DNA of 9,343 bases, from the NCBI GenBank assembly GCA_040235375.1, contig JBECKQ010000277.1, positions 1 through 9,343 of the forward strand. The letters run 5' to 3'. Below, in pieces: positions 5,945-9,343 of the stretch (position 1 is the first letter of the stretch; each line of letters begins with the position of its first letter). The notes beneath the pieces are model-generated. The model did no database searches, had not been told where the DNA came from, and saw only the letters and a program-made list of their open reading frames with translations. The stretch is from JBECKQ01 sp040235375 (GTDB lineage Bacteria > Planctomycetota > Phycisphaerae > UBA1845). A program made the translations under genes and the position numbers.

Positions 5945-5973
5945 TTGACACCGCCGGCCTGCAGTTTTAACAT
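5945..5973 (+). promoter_or_regulatory. Sigma70-type promoter of the lipoprotein gene
   Basis: A perfect TTGACA (5945-5950), a 17-base spacer and TAACAT (5968-5973; four of six consensus positions). The start would fall near 5980, about 90 bases before the ATG at 6071. The leader holds a TCGCACG/CGTGCGA hairpin at 6001-6020. Confidence 0.7.
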
Positions 5974-6000
5974 CGCCCAGCCTTGATATGGCCGCCCGCA

Positions 6001-6020
6001 TCGCACGCTACCGCGTGCGA
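6001..6020 (+). other. Hairpin in the lipoprotein leader
   Basis: TCGCACG (6001-6007) and CGTGCGA (6014-6020) form a perfect 7-bp stem with loop CTACCG, about 20 bases after the predicted transcription start. It could stabilise the mRNA or, as DNA, serve as an operator just downstream of the promoter. Confidence 0.45.
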
Positions 6021-6070
6021 ACAAGGCGATCGAAACCGACATGCCCCTGGCTTGTGAGGGTTCATTCACC

Positions 6071-6340
6071 ATGCGAAAAGCGTGTGCAGTGCTTGGCTTG
6101 GCAGCACTATGGGCCGGAGCGATGACCGGATGCGCCTCACTCGGGGCGGACGCCGTCTACTGGGAGCGGGTTGGCAACAGAGCCATCTATCAGGACGCGG
6201 GGACGGCGGAGTCCGCGGCTTACCGCATGCACACGTTTCAACGCGTGGTCGACGAGGACGCGCGCGCGCTGATCGACGATCTCGACTACCTCACGCTTCG
6301 CGACCGGCCGAGCCGGCTGTCGCGCTGGCACAACCGGTAG
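6071..6340 (+). CDS. Small predicted lipoprotein of unknown function (89 aa)
   Basis: The product begins M-R-K-A-C-A-V-L-G-L, a short basic and hydrophobic signal peptide ending in A-M-T-G-C (cysteine 21), which reads as a lipobox. The mature protein would be a 69-residue lipid-anchored peptide, charged and probably helical, ending D-D-L-D-Y-L-T-L-R-D-R-P-S-R-L-S-R-W-H-N-R. I do not recognise the family; the basic, aromatic C-terminus looks like a conserved tail. The ATG at 6071 is chosen over the one at 6041 because it places the signal peptide at the N-terminus; GAGG lies 11 bases upstream. The gene has its own promoter and terminator, so it is a single-gene unit. Export and lipidation are inferred from the N-terminal sequence. 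Confidence 0.75.
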   Translation: MRKACAVLGLAALWAGAMTGCASLGADAVYWERVGNRAIYQDAGTAESAAYRMHTFQRVVDEDARALIDDLDYLTLRDRPSRLSRWHNR

Positions 6341-6367
6341 ACACAACAATATCGGACGGAAACGAAC

Positions 6368-6405
6368 GGCCTCCGCGGCGACATCGCGCTGCGGAGGCCT
6401 TTGCT
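6368..6405 (+). terminator. Intrinsic terminator after the lipoprotein gene
   Basis: GGCCTCCGC (6368-6376) and GCGGAGGCC (6391-6399) form a perfect 9-bp stem, followed at once by TTTGCTATT on the plus strand. It lies 27 bases past the lipoprotein stop. Confidence 0.8.
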
Positions 6406-6477
6406 ATTCCTGCCGACTGAGCGACCGCCGCGAGGCGGCAGTCGACGCGGGTGCATCGCGCCTGGCATTCCGTGAAA

Positions 6478-6503
6478 GCCGAGATACCGCCGGCCATCTC
6501 GGC
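6478..6503. promoter_or_regulatory. Inverted repeat upstream of the pyrophosphatase promoter
   Basis: GCCGAGAT (6478-6485) and ATCTCGGC (6496-6503) are perfect inverted arms ten bases apart. They end just upstream of the proposed -35 region, so they are either a regulator site or a hairpin lacking a T-tract. Confidence 0.4.
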
Positions 6504-6513
6504 GAATCCCCGC

Positions 6514-6542
6514 TTTCCGGTCGTGGGGGAGGGTTCTACAAT
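6514..6542 (+). promoter_or_regulatory. Candidate promoter of the pyrophosphatase gene
   Basis: TACAAT (6537-6542) matches five of six -10 positions. At 17-base spacing the -35 is a poor TTTCCG (6514-6519), so activation may be needed. Transcription from here would begin near 6549, after the upstream ATG at 6541, which supports the later start codon at 6598. Confidence 0.5.
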
Positions 6543-6597
6543 GTCCGCGCTGTCGGGCGAGCTCGGGGTTGAGCGACCGGCGCAAGGGGGCAGCAAC

Positions 6598-7164
6598 ATG
6601 ACCAGCATGAGAGATTTTATGACGGTGCCGGCCGGCACCCACATCCCCGACGGGGTGAACGCGATTATCGAGATTCCCAAGGGCCGCCGCAGCAAGTTCG
6701 AGGTCGACAAGGCAACCGGCCTGATGCGTCTGGACCGCTATCTCTACTCATCGAGCCATTACCCCGGCGACTATGGCTTCATCCCGCAAACCAAGGCGGA
6801 GGACAACGATCCGCTGGACATCCTGATCATGGTTAACGAGCCGACGTTCAGCGGTTGCCTGATCCAGTCGCGCGTGGTGGGCCTGTTCAAAATGGAAGAC
6901 CGCGGGGTGAATGATTACAAGATCCTGGGTGTCCCGGATTCAGACCCGCTGTTCGGCGACTATCGCGATCTGGACGACGTTCCGCACCATTTTCTTCGCG
7001 AAGTCGAGCACTTTTTTGGCACGTACAAGCAGCTCGAGGGGGTGGAGATCAAGACGCACGGGTGGGCGCCGGCGAAAGAGGCCTGGGACGAGGTCAAGGC
7101 CTCGGTTGAACGATTCGTCCAGTCGGCCGTCTGGAGCTCGCCCGGCGAGGCTGATAAGCGCTGA
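6598..7164 (+). CDS. ppa: Inorganic pyrophosphatase, family I (soluble, Mg-dependent)
   Basis: The enzyme hydrolyses PPi to two phosphates in the cytoplasm and so pulls biosynthetic reactions that release PPi forward. The 188-residue product matches the bacterial family I length (E. coli 175). It shows the signature D-N-D-P-L-D-I (D69, D71, D74), and the other active-site positions known from E. coli are all present by alignment: E25, K33, E35, R47, Y55, Y59, D101, D106, K108, Y143 and K144. The start at 6598 has AGGGGG seven bases upstream and matches the family N-terminus (V-P-A-G near residue 10). The ATG at 6541 also has a purine-rich site but overlaps the likely -10 hexamer and would add 19 residues absent from relatives. 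Two membrane protein genes follow on the same strand without an obvious terminator. Confidence 0.95.
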   Translation: MTSMRDFMTVPAGTHIPDGVNAIIEIPKGRRSKFEVDKATGLMRLDRYLYSSSHYPGDYGFIPQTKAEDNDPLDILIMVNEPTFSGCLIQSRVVGLFKMEDRGVNDYKILGVPDSDPLFGDYRDLDDVPHHFLREVEHFFGTYKQLEGVEIKTHGWAPAKEAWDEVKASVERFVQSAVWSSPGEADKR

Positions 7165-7282
7165 GGCGTCGCGGCACGGCATTTCGTTTCATCCGCGGGC
7201 TGGGATATCCACGCCCCACCGCCTATCGTTCCGCAGAGTCGGGCAAAGTGACCAGTCCAACATGGCGGGAGAGGAGGCGGTC

Positions 7283-7663
7283 GTGACCGCTATAGCCATT
7301 GTCATCGGTGCGATTCTGACTGTGCTGGGCGTCGGCGGGTATTTCCTCACCGGGCAGGTGAGCGCCACCGCCCTGATTCCCGCGGCATTCGGCATTCTGT
7401 TCATCGCGCTCGGGGCCCTCGCCCAGAACGACAAGTGGCGCAAGCACGCGATGCACCTCGCCGTGGCGCTGGCCGCGCTGGGCATCGCCGGCGCGTTCGA
7501 GGGGGTGATCAGCGTGATCAAGCTGTGGAGCGGGACTCAGATCGCGCGACCGGGGGCGGCGTATTCGCGTGCGATCATGGTGGTCGCGTGCCTGGTCTTT
7601 CTGATCCTGGGGATTCGTTCGTTCGTGACCGCTCGGCGCCGGCCGGCCGGCGAACCGAGTTGA
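7283..7663 (+). CDS. Small integral membrane protein of unknown function (126 aa)
   Basis: The product is almost entirely hydrophobic, with four likely membrane spans (about residues 2-21, 25-43, 53-73 and 92-114), a short basic loop N-D-K-W-R-K-H-A in the middle and a basic C-terminus T-A-R-R-R-P. I recall similar four-span proteins from planctomycetes but know no named function. The GTG at 7283 is chosen because GAGGAGG (7271-7277) sits five bases upstream. The in-frame ATG at 7262 has no ribosome site and would add seven residues, placing that Shine-Dalgarno inside the gene. It begins 118 bases after the pyrophosphatase stop and ends 32 bases before the next start, so co-transcription with both is plausible. 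Confidence 0.8.
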   Translation: MTAIAIVIGAILTVLGVGGYFLTGQVSATALIPAAFGILFIALGALAQNDKWRKHAMHLAVALAALGIAGAFEGVISVIKLWSGTQIARPGAAYSRAIMVVACLVFLILGIRSFVTARRRPAGEPS

Positions 7664-7695
7664 TCGCCGCGCCTCGACGGGCGCACAATGGTGGC

Positions 7696-9222
7696 GTGAC
7701 CCCACAAGAGGAACCCGCGCAGGCCGCATGGGCGTCGAGCGACTTCGTCGGCGAGAAAGTCGAGCTGCCGCGCGACCAGGACGTGCCGCCCGAGAAGCGC
7801 TGGCCGGCGCGGTACGCGCTTCTTACCGCCTGGCTCCTGCCGGCGACGACCACCCGGCGGACGGCCGACGTTTCACTTCTGCGAGCATTCGGCATTCACG
7901 TTGTCGGCGTACTGCTGACGGTGTTCGTGATCCTCGTGCTCGTCGCCTGGGACTCTCCCCAAGTGCGCCGCGGCCCGTTCACGGTTGATCTTGTCCTGAT
8001 CGGCTATTGGCAGGAGTTCATCGCGGAGTTCGCGCGCAACCCCGGAATGAGCCTGGCCATAGTCGCCGGGGTGGCGTTGACGATCGAGCTATACTTCGTG
8101 GTGTTGTGCGGCGTGGTAGCGCCGTTCGGCGCGGCGCGCGAGTCGTGGCAGGACAGTAGTCGGCATGTGTACAGGCGTGTGTGGCTGCACACGCCACATG
8201 CGTGCATCGTGGCGATCGTGATCGGCGTTGTGGTGATCACGCCTGATCGTTGGCGGGATCGATGGCAGGAGGAGCGGCTGGCGCTGTATGAACAGGCCCA
8301 TACGGTGCCGACGGATGCCAAAGCGTTGAGCGAGTACCGGAACGAGCAGTGGCGATCCGTGTACTTCGGGCGGAGGCCCTGGTTCATCCATGTCGTCCCC
8401 GTTGCCGAGGCGTCCACGGTGGCCATGTCAATCATCTGGGCGGCCTGGGCATTACTGCGCGGCGTGAGCGCGTGGCGACCCATGCGCCCGGTCACGGAGC
8501 CGCCGCTATGCAGAGGATGCGGATACGTGCTAACCGGACTGCGGCGCGATGGACGCTGCCCGGAATGCGGGCGCGATGTGATGAAATCGCTGGACCCGCA
8601 CTTGTCGCCCGGCTGTCCGTGGGACCATCGCGCAGTCACGGGGCGCATGCACGCATACCTGGCGACGGCCGGCCAGGTGCTCCTGCAACCGCGACAGTTC
8701 TCGTACCGGTTGAATCCGGTGTCGCCGAAACGGGAGAGCATACGATATCTCGCCGTCAGCGTTGCGGCAGTCGGGCTTGTCGTCGTGTTCGCGATCGTGC
8801 CGCTGGCGTTCATTTCGGAACGGTCCGCCAGGTCCCTTCTTAACATCACGGATATTCTGCAAGCGGGCATATACCTGGCCACGGTACTGATGGGTATCGC
8901 ACTCGGGATAACGGGGTTGACGGCCCTGGTCGTGGGCATCGTCGCGCACCATCGAACGAAGAGGAACGCACTGGGGGGAGTCGCTCAGCACGCGGCGTAC
9001 GCGAGCGTTCTGCTACCCGTGTGGGTGCTGATCTCCGGCTTGCTGTTCGTGTTTCTCATGCACAATGACGTGTTGCTGAGGGCGCTCGGGAGTCTGATCG
9101 GCGTTCGTCCGGACGCGATCGCGGTCCTCGTGTGGCTGGGGATAAATCTTCTTTTCCTGGTATTCTTTGTGGGGAACGTCTTTCGCGGTGCGGCAGGTGT
9201 GCGCTACGCCACGTTCCCGTAG
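7696..9222 (+). CDS. Polytopic membrane protein with an internal zinc ribbon
   Basis: From the GTG at 7696 the product has 508 residues. About eight membrane spans are visible (around 64-85, 118-144, 168-183, 232-254, 350-373, 388-416, 436-456 and 472-495). Between the fourth and fifth lies a soluble segment with C-R-G-C-G-Y-V-L-T-G-L (C272, C275) and C-P-E-C-G-R (C288, C291), a four-cysteine zinc ribbon of a type very common in Phycisphaerae proteins. A larger loop (about 184-230) between spans three and four is charged. I recognise no catalytic motif; a membrane scaffold or sensor is possible but unproven. The start is uncertain: GTG 7696 lacks a good ribosome site, and a TTG at 7660 overlapping the previous stop is an alternative adding 12 residues. 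It probably belongs to the same transcript as the preceding small membrane protein. Confidence 0.82.
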   Translation: MTPQEEPAQAAWASSDFVGEKVELPRDQDVPPEKRWPARYALLTAWLLPATTTRRTADVSLLRAFGIHVVGVLLTVFVILVLVAWDSPQVRRGPFTVDLVLIGYWQEFIAEFARNPGMSLAIVAGVALTIELYFVVLCGVVAPFGAARESWQDSSRHVYRRVWLHTPHACIVAIVIGVVVITPDRWRDRWQEERLALYEQAHTVPTDAKALSEYRNEQWRSVYFGRRPWFIHVVPVAEASTVAMSIIWAAWALLRGVSAWRPMRPVTEPPLCRGCGYVLTGLRRDGRCPECGRDVMKSLDPHLSPGCPWDHRAVTGRMHAYLATAGQVLLQPRQFSYRLNPVSPKRESIRYLAVSVAAVGLVVVFAIVPLAFISERSARSLLNITDILQAGIYLATVLMGIALGITGLTALVVGIVAHHRTKRNALGGVAQHAAYASVLLPVWVLISGLLFVFLMHNDVLLRALGSLIGVRPDAIAVLVWLGINLLFLVFFVGNVFRGAAGVRYATFP

Positions 9223-9233
9223 TCATCGCGTCT

Positions 9234-9343
9234 GTGGCCGCTAACGACGCCGACGTTCCGTTCGCGATCGGGACGGGCGTCACCACGAGGAGCTGGCTGA
9301 TGCTCCCCGGGGGTCAGCGCGCGCCGCATCGCGGACTGCTGCC
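9234..9343 (+). CDS. Possible start of a further gene (cut by window edge)
   Basis: A frame opens at the GTG at 9234, eleven bases past the preceding stop, and remains open for 36 codons to the window edge (begins M-A-A-N-D-A-D-V-P-F-A-I-G). There is no clear ribosome site and no recognisable domain. An opposite-strand frame ending in a TAG at 9220-9222 is also open here. The close spacing fits an operon, but the evidence is thin. Confidence 0.22.
   Translation, partial: MAANDADVPFAIGTGVTTRSWLMLPGGQRAPHRGLL

Noticed and set aside
6041..6070. ATG at 6041 as the lipoprotein start
   Set aside because: It would place ten extra residues, including an acidic one, before a well formed signal peptide that begins at 6071.
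6541..6600. ATG at 6541 as the pyrophosphatase start
   Set aside because: It overlaps a TACAAT -10 hexamer and adds residues not found in the family; the ATG at 6598 has its own Shine-Dalgarno and matches the family N-terminus.
1..9343. CRISPR arrays, rRNA genes, complete tRNA genes, transposase genes, known defence systems
   Set aside because: I looked for regularly spaced direct repeats, conserved RNA cores and hallmark protein motifs and saw none.

Overview
The window is GC-rich bacterial DNA, most likely chromosomal, from a member of the Planctomycetota, probably the Phycisphaerae or a related uncultured lineage. Three things point there. Two tandem pseudopilins carry the N-terminus typical of that phylum's prepilin-type proteins (FTLVELLVVVSIIALLIAILLP). 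A membrane protein carries the C-R-G-C-G-Y...C-P-E-C-G zinc ribbon common in these genomes. There is also a very small lysine-rich histone-H1-like protein. The taxonomic call is inference from protein style, not from a marker gene.

Layout. At 1-210 (minus) lies the N-terminal part of a trans-polyprenyl diphosphate synthase, cut by the window edge. It diverges from a GT-C/PMT-type membrane glycosyltransferase (410-1999, plus); the 199-bp gap holds a perfect TTTCAAA-TGT-TTTGAAA inverted repeat. The convergent gap 2000-2266 holds a 103-bp element with 17-bp inverted ends that looks like a REP doublet (REPIN), followed by three hairpins. One of these is a good intrinsic terminator for the minus-strand 46-aa lysine-rich protein (2267-2407), which has a strong promoter and ribosome binding site. 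The stretch 2464-3078 has no convincing gene, is unusually CpG-rich, and contains overlapping hairpins and T8 tracts.

At 3115-5548 (minus) are two tandem paralogous H-xn-DG-type pseudopilins. The upstream copy (4424-5548) looks canonical and has a clear promoter. The downstream copy (3115-4302) has a GTG start, a long leader, alanine at the cleavage position and a changed DG motif; a hairpin separates the two. A divergent promoter region (5665-5973) then leads to plus-strand genes: a small lipoprotein (6071-6340) with its own terminator, family I inorganic pyrophosphatase (6598-7164), a small hydrophobic membrane protein (7283-7663), and a large polytopic membrane protein with an internal zinc ribbon (7696-9222). 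The last three may be co-transcribed.

Functional links are limited. The polyprenyl synthase makes the lipid chain used by PMT-type glycosyltransferases as a sugar carrier, and pyrophosphatase removes the PPi released by prenyl elongation; this is a plausible metabolic association, not a demonstrated operon. The most unusual items are the REPIN-like palindrome, the four-cysteine C-terminal module shared by the paired pseudopilins, and the structured 3' region of the histone-like gene.
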